DNA from: Bin87 sp965217175
Lineage (GTDB): Bacteria > Chloroflexota > Dehalococcoidia > Lucifugimonadales > UBA3495
Assembly (NCBI GenBank): GCA_965217175.1
Contig: OZ244251.1
Location: forward strand, 806,001-870,000
Length of the DNA: 64,000 bases
Direction of reading: 5' to 3'
Shown: positions 32,671 to 40,986 of the stretch, in pieces
Position numbering within the stretch: the first letter of the stretch is position 1
Layout of the letters: each line of letters begins with the position of its first letter
Translations under genes and position numbers: made by a program
Notes under the pieces: model-generated
Database searches by the model: none
Seen by the model: only the letters and a program-made list of their open reading frames with translations
What the model was told of the DNA's origin: nothing

Positions 32671-33129
32671 ATGGAACTCTCTGCCGAATACACTTTCGCC
32701 CAACCGCCCGAGGTGGTGTGGGACGCGCTGATGAATCCCGATGTGCTGGCCGGCTGCATTCCCGGCTGCCGGAGCATGGAGCCGGATGGAGAGAATCGGT
32801 ACCGCGCGGCGGTGAACATCCGGGTGGGGCCAATTGGGGGCCAATACTCAGCGGTGGTCGCCCTGTCTGAACTGAACCCGCCGAACTCGTATCACATGTC
32901 AATTGAGGGCTCGGGCAACATCGGGTTCGCGAACGGGACGGTTGCCGTTGCCCTGACACCGTCGGACAACGGTGGGACTGTGGTGCATGTGGATGCCGAT
33001 ACGCAGGTGGGCGGAGCGGTGGCCCGGGTGGGCCAACGGATGATGGGTTCGGTGGCCAAAGGGATGATGGACCGGTTTTTCGGGTGCCTGGCAGAATCGG
33101 TCGCCAACTCGTCATCATCCACGGCCTGA
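32671..33129 (+). CDS. CoxG-like SRPBCC protein (carbon monoxide dehydrogenase subunit G family)
   Basis: A 152-residue START/SRPBCC fold: AEYTFAQPPEVVWDALMNPD, VLAGCIPGCRSMEPDG and YRAAVNIRVGPIGGQYSAVV are the CoxG landmarks, and the late ADTQVGGAVARVGQRMM with MMDRFF is the membrane-binding C-terminal helix region. In carboxydotrophs CoxG helps recruit CO dehydrogenase to the membrane. No coxLMS genes are in this window, so the role may be with another molybdenum hydroxylase or be unrelated. Confidence 0.8.
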   Translation: MELSAEYTFAQPPEVVWDALMNPDVLAGCIPGCRSMEPDGENRYRAAVNIRVGPIGGQYSAVVALSELNPPNSYHMSIEGSGNIGFANGTVAVALTPSDNGGTVVHVDADTQVGGAVARVGQRMMGSVAKGMMDRFFGCLAESVANSSSSTA

Positions 33130-33174
33130 CTGCCGTCTGACCACCCGATCTTCGCTTGAAAGACCGGAGTGCGT

Positions 33175-33200
33175 CGCTCGCTCCAATCCTTAAGCGAGCG
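33175..33200. other. Inverted repeat upstream of tenA-like gene
   Basis: CGCTCGCT (33175-33182) and AGCGAGCG (33193-33200) form an 8-bp stem with a 10-base loop. No T-run follows, so it is not a clear terminator. It could be an operator or an mRNA hairpin ahead of the TenA-like gene. Confidence 0.4.
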
Positions 33201-33238
33201 GCGGGGGAATCAAGCGATACATACTGGGAGATAATGCC

Positions 33239-33928
33239 ATGCCATTCGCCGATGATTTGAGAGTGAAGTACCATGCACAATGGGAGGCTATGGTGACGCA
33301 TCCCTTTGTGCTGGAGATGGGCGACGGAAGCCTGGACATTGACAAGTTTCGCAGTTATTTTCGGCAGGACTATGTTTTTTGCGAAGACCTGGTGAAGCTG
33401 ACGGCCATTGCCATCGCCAAAGCCGCTCCGGATTACGACGCCGGCACGCGACTGAACGGATTTTTGGCAAACTTTCTGTCGGCAGAGAACGATCTGTTCC
33501 TGAACGGTTTTCAGGAATTGGGGGTTTCTGGCGACGAGTATCGGGAAACCGTGAAAAATCCGATCACCCAGGCATTTGGCGATTTCATGGTGCGCACGGC
33601 GCTGGAAGGCGATATCGACGATATTATTTCCCTGTTTTACGTAACCGAGGGAACGTATCTGGACTGGGCCGCGCGAGCGATAAATTCGGGGGTGAAACCC
33701 AACAATCCGGTATACCAGGGCTGGATAGACATCCATAGTCCCGCAGTGCTGAGCGACGTGGTGGAGTGGTTTACGATACGCCTGAACGAGGCCGGAGCGC
33801 GGGCTGACGCTGGGAAGGCGGCGAAGCTGGAACGCATTTTTGTCACCACGCTGCGTTATGAGCATCTGTTTTGGGACGTGAATTACTACCCTGAAGGGCG
33901 GGGTCACATCTGGCCGGACGCAGGGTAG
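33239..33928 (+). CDS. TenA/THI-4-type protein without the usual cysteine
   Basis: A 229-residue all-helical protein of the TenA (aminopyrimidine aminohydrolase) superfamily: VTHPFVLEMGDGSLDIDKFR, SYFRQDYVFCEDLVKLTAIA, ISLFYVTEGTYLDWAARAIN and the C-terminal TTLRYEHLFWDVNYYPEG. In B. subtilis TenA the nucleophile Cys135 lies in an LPCYW-type segment; here that position is filled by Val (LFYVTEG). Some TenA-like groups lack this Cys. No other thiamin gene is in the window, so thiamin salvage is only one possibility. GGGAG is upstream of the ATG. Confidence 0.75.
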   Translation: MPFADDLRVKYHAQWEAMVTHPFVLEMGDGSLDIDKFRSYFRQDYVFCEDLVKLTAIAIAKAAPDYDAGTRLNGFLANFLSAENDLFLNGFQELGVSGDEYRETVKNPITQAFGDFMVRTALEGDIDDIISLFYVTEGTYLDWAARAINSGVKPNNPVYQGWIDIHSPAVLSDVVEWFTIRLNEAGARADAGKAAKLERIFVTTLRYEHLFWDVNYYPEGRGHIWPDAG

Positions 33929-34877
33929 GGTTCGCCGTGCGCGGCCGGTTTTGCGGTGTGGGGACGCCGGGAATCGCAGCTCACAATGACCGCATGAGCG
34001 TTCCTCGCGATGGCGGGGGGAGGTGGTATCAACCCTTGCCCTTGTCAGGATGGGAGAGGGGGCCCTTCGACAGGCTCAGGACGCGCGGGGCCCATCGACA
34101 AGCTCAGGACGCGCGGGGCCCTTCGACAGGCTCAGGACGAACGGGGCCCTTCGACAGGCTCAGGACGAACGGGGCCCTTCGACAGGCTCAGGACGAACGG
34201 GGCCCTTCGACAGGCTCAGGACGAACGGGGCCCTTCGACAGGCTCAGGACGAACGGGGCCCTTCGACAGGCTCAGGACGAACGGGGCCCTTCGACAGGCT
34301 CAGGACGAACGGGGCCCTTCGACAGGCTCAGGACGAACGGGGCCCTTCGACAGGCTCAGGACGAACGGGGCCCTTCGACAGGCTCAGGACGAACGGGGCC
34401 CTTCGACAGGCTCAGGACGAACGGGGCCCTTCGACAGGCGGGGCCCTTCGACAGGCTCAGGACGAACGGGGCCTTTCGACAGGCTCAGGACGAACGGGGC
34501 CCTTCGACAGGCTCAGGACGAACGGGCCCTTCGACAGGCTCAGGACGAACGGGGCCCTTCGACAGGCTCAGGACGAACGGGGCCCTTCGACAGGCTCAGG
34601 ACGAACGGGGCCCTTCGACAGGCTCAGGACGAACGGGGCCCTTCGACAGGCTCAGGACGAACGGGGCCCTTCGACAGGCTCAGGATGAACGGGGCCCTTC
34701 GACAGGCTCAGGACGCGCGGGGCCCTTCGACAGGCTCAGGACGCGCGGGGCCCTTCGACAGGCTCAGGACGCGCGGGGCCCTTCGACAGGCTCAGGACGA
34801 ACGGGGGGTCACCCTTGCCCTTGTCAGGAGGGCAGGGGATAATTGGCGCAAATACAACCAGACACGGAGGATACGAC
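33929..34877. other. Gene-free region occupied by the tandem array and flanks
   Basis: Apart from the array, 33929-34062 is GC-rich without a supported gene, and 34808-34877 contains the leader of the cyclase gene with GGAGG at 34866-34870. Confidence 0.6.
34063..34807. repeat. Tandem array of 27 copies of repeat A (28-bp period)
   Basis: The unit is CCTTCGACAGGCTCAGGACG-AACGGGGC, 28 bp. I count 27 copies, one of them cut short (near 34427-34440) and one 27 bp long. Outer copies carry the ACGCGCGGGG variant while inner ones carry ACGAACGGGG. The unit has no stop codon in any forward frame, so all three plus-strand frames stay open; these are artefacts. Both flanks carry the same CACCCTTGCCCTTGTCAGGA-like sequence (34023-34050 and 34809-34830). 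Confidence 0.95.
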
Positions 34878-35801
34878 ATGACGACGAGCCGTGAGATACC
34901 GAGCCGAGAGGAAGTGCTGGGCTATCTGAAAGACGATGTTAACTGGGGCCGTTGGGGTCCGGACGACCAGAAGGGCGCGGTCAATATGGTGGACGACGCC
35001 AAGCGACTGCGGGCCGCAGGTTTGGTCAAGAGCGGGCGCGCCGTGTCGCTAAGCCGGGAGTTTCCGGTTACGCCAGCGCCCAACAACCCGTCGCCGGCCA
35101 TCCATTACATGCGAAAGGGTCCGCGAGAGCCGGGCGGTGGAATGTCCACGGACTACTACGGCATCTCGTATCACGGCACCGCTACGACGCACCTGGACGC
35201 ACTTTGCCACGTTTGGGACGGCAACGGGATGTGGAACGGCAAGAATCCGGACGAGATGATTCAGTTCGACGGAGCCAAGTATGGGTCGGTGGAGCACTGG
35301 AAAGAAGGCATCATCACACGGGGCGTCCTGCTGGACGTGCCGCGGCACCGGGGGACGGACTACGTTACCCAGGAGACACCCATTCACGCCTGGGAGCTGG
35401 ATGATATCTGCGCCGCCCAGGGTGTGCAGATGGAGCCGGGCGACGCGCTGATCGTGTATGGCGGACGGGAGAAGTGGAACGCGGACGGAAACGCGATGTG
35501 GGGCAGCGACCCCGCGGAACGTCCGGGACTGCACGCATCATGCCTGAAGTTCATTCGCCAGAGCGACTGCTGCGTGCTGGTGTGGGACATGATGGATCAC
35601 ACGCCCAACGGCTACGACCTGCCGTGGTCGGTTCACGGCAGCATATTCGCCTACGGAATCGGGCTGCTGGACAATGCGCTGCTGCAGCCACTAGCCGAAG
35701 CCTGCGCCGAAGAAGGGCGGTACGAATTCATGCTGACCATCAACCCGCTAAGGGTCGTGGGTGGCACCGGATCTCCCGTGAATCCGGTAGCGATTTTGTA
35801 A
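34878..35801 (+). CDS. Cyclase family protein (kynurenine formamidase-like fold)
   Basis: ATG 34878 with GGAGG eight bases upstream gives 307 residues. The metal-binding motif HGTATTHLDALCH (HxGTHxDxxxH-type) near residue 97 defines the cyclase/KynB family. Also typical are WELDDICAAQGVQMEPGDAL and the C-terminal EGRYEFMLTINPLRVVGGTG with SPVNPVAIL. Long members of this family include hydrolases of cyclic or ester substrates. The large N-terminal region (about 90 residues with NWGRWGPDDQKGAVNMV) is a common feature of the bacterial group. Substrate unknown. Confidence 0.8.
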   Translation: MTTSREIPSREEVLGYLKDDVNWGRWGPDDQKGAVNMVDDAKRLRAAGLVKSGRAVSLSREFPVTPAPNNPSPAIHYMRKGPREPGGGMSTDYYGISYHGTATTHLDALCHVWDGNGMWNGKNPDEMIQFDGAKYGSVEHWKEGIITRGVLLDVPRHRGTDYVTQETPIHAWELDDICAAQGVQMEPGDALIVYGGREKWNADGNAMWGSDPAERPGLHASCLKFIRQSDCCVLVWDMMDHTPNGYDLPWSVHGSIFAYGIGLLDNALLQPLAEACAEEGRYEFMLTINPLRVVGGTGSPVNPVAIL

Positions 35802-35817
35802 TCGGCAACTGGCGGGG

Positions 35818-35875
35818 TGGGGACGACCCCTCACCCCAACCCCTCACCCTCAGGGAGAGGGGTTCTTCGTTCCCG
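35818..35875. repeat. Repeat B, between convergent genes
   Basis: CCCTCACCCCAACCCCTCAC then CCTCAGGGAGAGGGG, a degenerate B unit. It lies between the ends of two convergent genes and could serve as a bidirectional hairpin, but there is no T-run. Confidence 0.65.
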
Positions 35876-35884
35876 GAACGGCTG

Positions 35885-37168
35885 CTAACGGGAAGGCCGC
35901 TTGTCCGAGACGATGCGGCCTTCCTTGATCACAAGCTGGAGTTGCCGCAGGTTGTTGATTTCTTCCAGAGGGTTGGAACCAACCACAATCAGGTCTGCCA
36001 ATTTTCCGGATTCCACCGTGCCCAACTGATCGCCCACACCGCACAATGAGGCGGCATTGCGGGTGGCGGCAAGGAGGGTTTGCCAGGCGGTTGCGCCGTC
36101 GCGGACCCACAATCCCATCTCAAGCAATGTGGCTTCCCGCAGCGGTCGGATATCTGAACCCAAGGCCATGGGCACGCCGGCATCCAGAGCTCGGCGGAAC
36201 CAGCGAGCGTGCTCCCCGGCGGCGGCATCGGCGCGGCACTGGAGCTCCACGGCGATGTTGCGTTCGGACAGCCACCGCTTCTCGTGCTCGTTCTGCGCCT
36301 GCCCTTCGGTGAGATGTGAAATCGCCAGCGTGGGAACGTACCAGGTCTGCGAGTCGGTCAGCGCGAAAATGCAATCTTCATCCATGATGTAGCCGTGTTC
36401 CACGCTGTGCGCCCCCAGCCTGACCGCCGACTTGACCGCGTCGGGGTTGGCGGCGTGAGCCATAACGGGAAATTCCCGCTGACGGGAGATCGCAAACGCG
36501 GCGGCCAGCTCGTCTTCCAGCAGGAACGAATGCCAATGCCGGTCCCAGTCGGGGCCCATGATACCGCCGGTGAGGTTCAGCTTGATGTGGTCGACGCCGT
36601 TCTTGATTTGCTCACGGATGGCCTGCACGAACCCATACGGCCCATCGCATTCCCGCGCCTGGCCCGAGGTGAGAAAGTGGCCGCCGGTGGTGGTCAGGAA
36701 ATAGCCGGAAGCGAACACCCGTGGCCCAATCAGACCGCCGGCGGCAAACGCGCGTTTCCAGGCCACGTCCATAAAGTGAGCCGCCCCTCCGCAACGCACC
36801 GATGTAACCCCAGCTTCGGTCAGGGCCAACGACAGCTGCCGGCCGAAGTTGGCCGTCTCCTGGGCCACCGTCATGCCCGGCGGCACTGGGTACTCGGGGT
36901 GGATGTGTACGTCCCACAACCCGGGGAGCAGGAATGCGCCCCGCAGGTCGACCACCCTGGTGTCATTGCCCGGCGAGGTTGAGCCGCCACCGCCAATCTC
37001 GACGATGCGGCCGGCGTCGATAACAACGTCGGTGTCGGCGGTCACGCCTGGGTTCACGCAGTCGATGAGGTTGGCGTTGGTGAGGACTAACGGCACAATT
37101 GGCGTCTCCGAGACAGTGCAACGGGCGACGCAGAACGCCGCAATACGGGTGGATGGGACATTATACAT
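35885..37168 (-). CDS. Metal-dependent amidohydrolase (imidazolonepropionase-like)
   Basis: A 427-residue amidohydrolase-superfamily protein. Ligands are visible as HIH in LWDVHIHPEY, the probable carboxylated Lys in HIKLNLTGG, His in PVMAHAAN, His in SVEHGYIMDED, and Asp in ALGSDIRPL. A beta-sandwich part wraps around the barrel (VLTNANLIDC at the start, LIVVGSNPLEEINN with VIKEGRIV at the end). Members hydrolyse cyclic amides, ureas or peptides. The true start may lie a few codons downstream of 37168, since the first 18 residues are poorly conserved-looking. Confidence 0.85.
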   Translation of the reverse strand: MYNVPSTRIAAFCVARCTVSETPIVPLVLTNANLIDCVNPGVTADTDVVIDAGRIVEIGGGGSTSPGNDTRVVDLRGAFLLPGLWDVHIHPEYPVPPGMTVAQETANFGRQLSLALTEAGVTSVRCGGAAHFMDVAWKRAFAAGGLIGPRVFASGYFLTTTGGHFLTSGQARECDGPYGFVQAIREQIKNGVDHIKLNLTGGIMGPDWDRHWHSFLLEDELAAAFAISRQREFPVMAHAANPDAVKSAVRLGAHSVEHGYIMDEDCIFALTDSQTWYVPTLAISHLTEGQAQNEHEKRWLSERNIAVELQCRADAAAGEHARWFRRALDAGVPMALGSDIRPLREATLLEMGLWVRDGATAWQTLLAATRNAASLCGVGDQLGTVESGKLADLIVVGSNPLEEINNLRQLQLVIKEGRIVSDKRPSR

Positions 37169-37234
37169 ACGACGGAGGAACGTTGGCCCACTCCGTTGAA
37201 GGGGAGTAACTGTTCAGAGTTGAAGGTAGTATCC

Positions 37235-37395
37235 TGCCCCAACCTGTCTTTCCCGCGAACGCGGGAATCCAGGAAGCCCAGGATAAGCAACATTGCGGTT
37301 TAAAGAGTTCTCTGGATTCCGGCTCAAGGCCGGAATGACGGAGTGATAAGGCCGGAATGACGGAGTGGTCCGGAATGACGGAGGGCTGGGAGCGA
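37235..37395. repeat. Short hairpins and GGAATGACGGAG repeats
   Basis: TTTCCCGCGAACGCGGGAAT and ATTCCGGCTCAAGGCCGGAA are hairpins, followed by three copies of CCGGAATGACGGAG. They belong to the same extragenic-repeat type as D and element E's right half. The region is the leader of the DUF1015 gene. Confidence 0.65.
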
Positions 37396-37515
37396 CGGGA
37401 TGCTATCATTATCAGGCAATGGTTGCCGCATCAGGCAATCGCTACCGTGGCGCGTACGGCGCGTGATCGCCCAAGCCGCGGTCCGACGACACAATCTTCT
37501 GGTGGTGAAACTAAC

Positions 37516-38799
37516 ATGGCCACTCTGCGTCCCTTCCGAGGCTGCCGTTTTGATCCCGCCGTGGTGGGAGACCTGTCGGCGGTGGTGTGCCCGCCCTACG
37601 ATATGATCGGAGCCGACCTGAAGCTCCAGTTGCAGCAGCGCAGCCCATACAATGCGGTGCACCTGGAGGGGGGCGAGCAGCCCGACCCGGTGGATCCGCA
37701 GGCGGGTTACCAACAGGCGGCCCGGCTGTTCCAGCAATGGATGGAGGAAGGCGCGGTGCTGCGGGATGAACGGCCGTGTTTTTATCTAATGCGCCACAGC
37801 TACGAATTTGCCGGCGCCCGCTATCAGCACCTTGGGTTTTTTGCCGATGTTCTGGTGGAGGATTACGACGCCGGAGCGGTGTTTCCGCACGAGTATACGC
37901 GAGAGCCTTCGGTGCTGGACCGGGTGGCGCTGCTGAACGAGTGCCAGGCGCAGTTCAGCCCCATTATGTCGCTGTATCGGGACGCTGACGGCGCACTGCA
38001 AAGGATTTTCGACGGCATAGTCGGTAGCCCCGCCGATGCCCAGGCATACACTCCGGCAGGTGGGGAGGCCTGGATTTGGCGGATCGCGGACGAGGACACT
38101 CAAAAGGCGCTGACGGACACCTTTGCCAATCGACCGGTGTTCCTGGCCGACGGACACCATCGTTACGAAGCGGCGTTGCGCTACCGGCGCAGCCAGTCTG
38201 ACACGCAACAATCGGATCCCGATGCGGCATCGAATTACGTGATGATGGCGTTGATCGAGTTCGACGACCCGGGTTTGCTGCTGCTGCCGTACCACCGCGT
38301 GATGGGCGGTCTGTCTCCCGAACAACTGACCACTGTGCGGCGTCATCTGGATGAGTTGTTCGAGGCGAGTCCACTGGACGCGGGCACGTCGGCCGCTGAT
38401 GTTGTGGCGAAGGTGGAACGGTTGGGCGCCGATCGCCACTGCTTCGCCATGTTTGCGTCCGACGGTACGGCGACGATGCACACGCTGAGACCCGGCGTAG
38501 ACTGGTCGGCCTGGGGTTCGCTGGCGGTGTCGGAGGCGTGGTTGTTGCAGGAACGGGTGCTCACGCCGGCGTTGGGGGATGCGTTGGGTCAGCATATCGA
38601 CTACAGTCCCGACCACGATTCCATCGTGGAGCAGGTAAATCGCGGCGAACAACAGTTGGCGATCCTGCTGAAACCCTTCCCGCTGGAACCGTTCCGGGAG
38701 ATCGTGAGCGCCGGACAACGGTTGCCACCCAAATCGACTTTTTTCTATCCGAAGCTACCGACCGGCCTGGTGGTGAATCAGTTGGCGGGTAGGGTTTAG
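37516..38799 (+). CDS. DUF1015 family protein
   Basis: ATG 37516 gives 427 residues, normal for DUF1015; the frame extends to 37357 through repeat sequence. Conserved segments are LRPFRGCRFDP, CPPYDMIGADLKLQLQQRSP, VFPHEYTREPSVLDRV, a central FLADGHHRYEAALRYRR and the C-terminal LPPKSTFFYPKLPTGLVVNQ. The family is widespread and often next to serine or D-amino acid metabolism genes; its reaction is not established here. A class V aminotransferase follows 430 bases downstream. Confidence 0.85.
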   Translation: MATLRPFRGCRFDPAVVGDLSAVVCPPYDMIGADLKLQLQQRSPYNAVHLEGGEQPDPVDPQAGYQQAARLFQQWMEEGAVLRDERPCFYLMRHSYEFAGARYQHLGFFADVLVEDYDAGAVFPHEYTREPSVLDRVALLNECQAQFSPIMSLYRDADGALQRIFDGIVGSPADAQAYTPAGGEAWIWRIADEDTQKALTDTFANRPVFLADGHHRYEAALRYRRSQSDTQQSDPDAASNYVMMALIEFDDPGLLLLPYHRVMGGLSPEQLTTVRRHLDELFEASPLDAGTSAADVVAKVERLGADRHCFAMFASDGTATMHTLRPGVDWSAWGSLAVSEAWLLQERVLTPALGDALGQHIDYSPDHDSIVEQVNRGEQQLAILLKPFPLEPFREIVSAGQRLPPKSTFFYPKLPTGLVVNQLAGRV

Positions 38800-38922
38800 G
38801 GACCGTACCGCTTTCTCCGTGTACGACCACGAATCAACGCATGTGTTGTTCCGGAACGACGCTGGCAACGGCCGGATGGCTCGCGGTGGTTGGTACGGTG
38901 TGAGAGGGGAGGAGCAGGGGAG

Positions 38923-39002
38923 TCGGGGCGATGCGCGTCGCGAATGCGACGCCCGCCCGTGAAACGGGCAACCAGCGGTAATACCGCTGGGCATCGCCCC
39001 GA
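38923..39002. ncRNA. 80-nt perfectly paired four-way-junction (cloverleaf-like) palindrome
   Basis: The outer stem TCGGGGCGATGC (38923-38934) pairs perfectly with GCATCGCCCCGA (38991-39002). Inside are three perfect hairpins: GCGTCGC-GAAT-GCGACGC (38935-38952), GCCCGT-GAA-ACGGGC (38955-38969) and CCAGCGGT-AAT-ACCGCTGG (38972-38990). Linkers are only 2 nt. It is not a tRNA (no 7-bp acceptor, no TTC loop). It lies 124 bases after the DUF1015 stop and upstream of the next promoter, so it would be in a 3' UTR, an independent RNA, or a DNA cruciform. Confidence 0.7.
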
Positions 39003-39072
39003 GCTGCGTCCCTGGCGCGCCCTTTGACGTCGGTGCTTGGTGAGCGCCGGACGGCGGCAGTGTCGACGCAGA

Positions 39073-39102
39073 CCGACAGATTTCGTAAAATCCTGCTATA
39101 AT
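39073..39102 (+). promoter_or_regulatory. Promoter of the class V aminotransferase
   Basis: TATAAT at 39097-39102 with CCGACA (4/6 to TTGACA) at 39073-39078, an 18-base spacing. The predicted start leaves a leader of about 120 bases before ATG 39231. The four-way-junction palindrome lies upstream of this promoter. Confidence 0.5.
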
Positions 39103-39230
39103 TGGTGTGTTGTGTTTGGGTACACGAGGCACCGCAACAGTGCCGTGTACACCCTGAATTTACCGATAAAGAGCGCCGCCGCGCCGGTTACGATGACCGG
39201 CCGGAGCGCCCGAGCTGAGGAGCCTGTCCG

Positions 39231-40346
39231 ATGCCCCTGACCAAGATTGCCCAACAGAACTTGCGAACTCCCGGACCGACACCGATTCCGGACGACATCA
39301 TGGAAGAGATGTCGTTGCCGATGATCAATCACCGGGGACCTGAGTTCAAGGAGTTGATTGAGGCTACGACCGACGGTTTGAAGCAGGTTTTCATGACTAC
39401 GAATGACCTGTATATCCTGACCGCCAGCGGCACCGGGGCCCTTGAATCCTCGGTGGTTAATACGCTGTCACCAGGCGACCGCGTCATTGCCTGCACGGCG
39501 GGGTCGTTCGGCGACCGGTACGTCCAGATTGCCCAGACCTACGGCGCGGACGTGTTGCGGATGGATTTTGAATGGGGCGATGCCATTGACCCGGAGGCGA
39601 TTCGCGCCGAGTTGCGGAAGGATCCATCCATCAAGGCTGTGCTGGTAACGCATAACGAAACGTCAACGGGCGTTACGCATGACCTGGAAGCCATATCGCG
39701 AATCGTAAAATCCGAGTTCGACAAGCTGCTGCTGGTCGACGCGGTGAGCAGCCTGGGCTGTTTGCCCCTGCCAGTGGACGGGTGGAATTGCGACGTGGTG
39801 GCGACCGGATCCCAGAAGGGGTTTATGATTCCGCCGGGGCTGGCGTTCATCAGCATCAGCGCCCGTGGATGGGAAGCGTACCAGGACGCCAAGATGCCGC
39901 GATTCTATTTCGACCTGATGGCTGCGGAGCGTTCGCTGCAACGGGGACAAACTCCCTGGACGCCCAACGTGGCGCTGCTTTACGGTTTGCGGCTGGGCCT
40001 CGACCGAATTATCAGCGAAGGGTTAGAGTCGGTGTACGGCCGCCACGCGAGCATCGGCGAATATTGCCGGGCCGGGGTGAAGAATCTGGGATTGCAACTG
40101 CTGGCGACGGACGAATCCCGCGCATCGAATACCGTTACGGCCATCAAGATGCCGGATGAAATCGACGGCGGCAAGTTTATGGCGATGATGCGTGAGGACG
40201 AAGGCGTGGTGCTGGCCGGAGGCCAGGGCAAGCTGACCGGTCATTGTTTCCGGATTGGTCACCTGGGTTGGGTTACCAAAGAGGACATTACGGAAGTGCT
40301 GGAGGCGCTGGAGCGGGTGCTGCCCAAGGTAGGGTTCAGTGGGTAG
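39231..40346 (+). CDS. Class V aminotransferase (serine-pyruvate / alanine-glyoxylate type)
   Basis: A 371-residue PLP enzyme. Landmarks are LRTPGPTPIPDDIMEEMSLP and MINHRGPEF at the N-terminus, TASGTGALESSVVN, VTHNETSTG, LLVDAVSSLG, and the PLP lysine Lys196 in TGSQKGFMIPPGL. The C-terminus includes RIGHLGWVTKEDI. This is the AGXT/SgaA lineage, which handles serine, alanine, glyoxylate or pyruvate. It has its own promoter. The DUF1015 gene upstream is on the same strand. Confidence 0.9.
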   Translation: MPLTKIAQQNLRTPGPTPIPDDIMEEMSLPMINHRGPEFKELIEATTDGLKQVFMTTNDLYILTASGTGALESSVVNTLSPGDRVIACTAGSFGDRYVQIAQTYGADVLRMDFEWGDAIDPEAIRAELRKDPSIKAVLVTHNETSTGVTHDLEAISRIVKSEFDKLLLVDAVSSLGCLPLPVDGWNCDVVATGSQKGFMIPPGLAFISISARGWEAYQDAKMPRFYFDLMAAERSLQRGQTPWTPNVALLYGLRLGLDRIISEGLESVYGRHASIGEYCRAGVKNLGLQLLATDESRASNTVTAIKMPDEIDGGKFMAMMREDEGVVLAGGQGKLTGHCFRIGHLGWVTKEDITEVLEALERVLPKVGFSG

Positions 40347-40458
40347 CCAACCGGGGAGCAGGTTCCGGTAGCTACGGTTGCCGGCCAGGTCCCGTTTCCA
40401 GATGATTTTGTTGTTGGCGGCTGCCACAAGACCATAACAGCGTAGTCGGGATACCGGT

Positions 40459-40920
40459 ATGTCAACCAATTCTCAATTGCAACTGGCAATGGCGGCATTA
40501 CGAATGTCGCTGGCGGAAATACGTCATAAAGAGGAGCAGCTGGACGCCTCCATTGGGCAGTTTCGCACGCAGTTGCGGCGGTTGCCGCGGCAGACGATTT
40601 ACGGCATGGCGCCCATAGATACTGCGCTGTCGGCGATGGGAGAGATCGAGGAGCGGTTGCAGGATGCCGAAGACAACCGGCGGAGATTGCTGACGATCAA
40701 GAAGGCGGCGGTGGAAGAGTTGGCGGCGCTGGAATCGGTGCAGCAGGTGGACGAGGCGCGCAAGGGTCTGGCGCAGTTGAAGCAACAGGCCGCCCGGCAG
40801 CCTGAGTTGGAGGAAACAACCCGCGAAATACGCCGGTTGGAGCAGTTTATCGCCGAACACAGCCGCCGCGCCGAACAGGCCATCACCGCCAGTTTTATGG
40901 AGCGCCGCCAGCAGGGGTAA
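40459..40920 (+). CDS. Coiled-coil protein of unknown function
   Basis: A 153-residue, almost wholly helical protein rich in Glu, Gln, Arg and Leu: MSLAEIRHKEEQLDASIGQF, AMGEIEERLQDAEDNRRRLL, LAQLKQQAARQPELEETTRE. It has no Cys/membrane features. It is probably a cytoplasmic coiled-coil oligomer or scaffold. ATG 40459 follows GATACCGGT without a strong Shine-Dalgarno. No family is recognised. Confidence 0.6.
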   Translation: MSTNSQLQLAMAALRMSLAEIRHKEEQLDASIGQFRTQLRRLPRQTIYGMAPIDTALSAMGEIEERLQDAEDNRRRLLTIKKAAVEELAALESVQQVDEARKGLAQLKQQAARQPELEETTREIRRLEQFIAEHSRRAEQAITASFMERRQQG

Positions 40921-40986
40921 CATCGTTGCGAACACTGGCGCCGAACGTTGGCGCCGATGGGCGATCAGTTCGATGTCGGCAGTTGG

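Noticed and set aside
33130..33238. TPP riboswitch before the TenA-like gene
   Set aside because: The CTGAGA and ACCTGA core segments are not present; only a simple 8-bp hairpin is seen.
34063..34807. CRISPR array
   Set aside because: The 28-bp units follow one another without spacers and no cas gene is present. The unit is the genome-wide repeat A in tandem.
33937..34894. Large repetitive proteins in three overlapping plus-strand frames
   Set aside because: The 28-bp unit has no stop codon and cycles through all frames, so any tandem run gives long ORFs; there is no ribosome site or non-repeat domain.
38935..38990. tRNA gene in the cloverleaf
   Set aside because: Arms and loops do not fit tRNA: 12-bp outer stem, 3-4 nt loops, no T-loop or anticodon loop. 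No other tRNA was found by eye.
39003..39230. Riboswitch controlling the class V aminotransferase
   Set aside because: The structured element at 38923-39002 lies upstream of the predicted promoter (TATAAT 39097), so it would not be in this gene's leader. No known riboswitch consensus was recognised in the leader.
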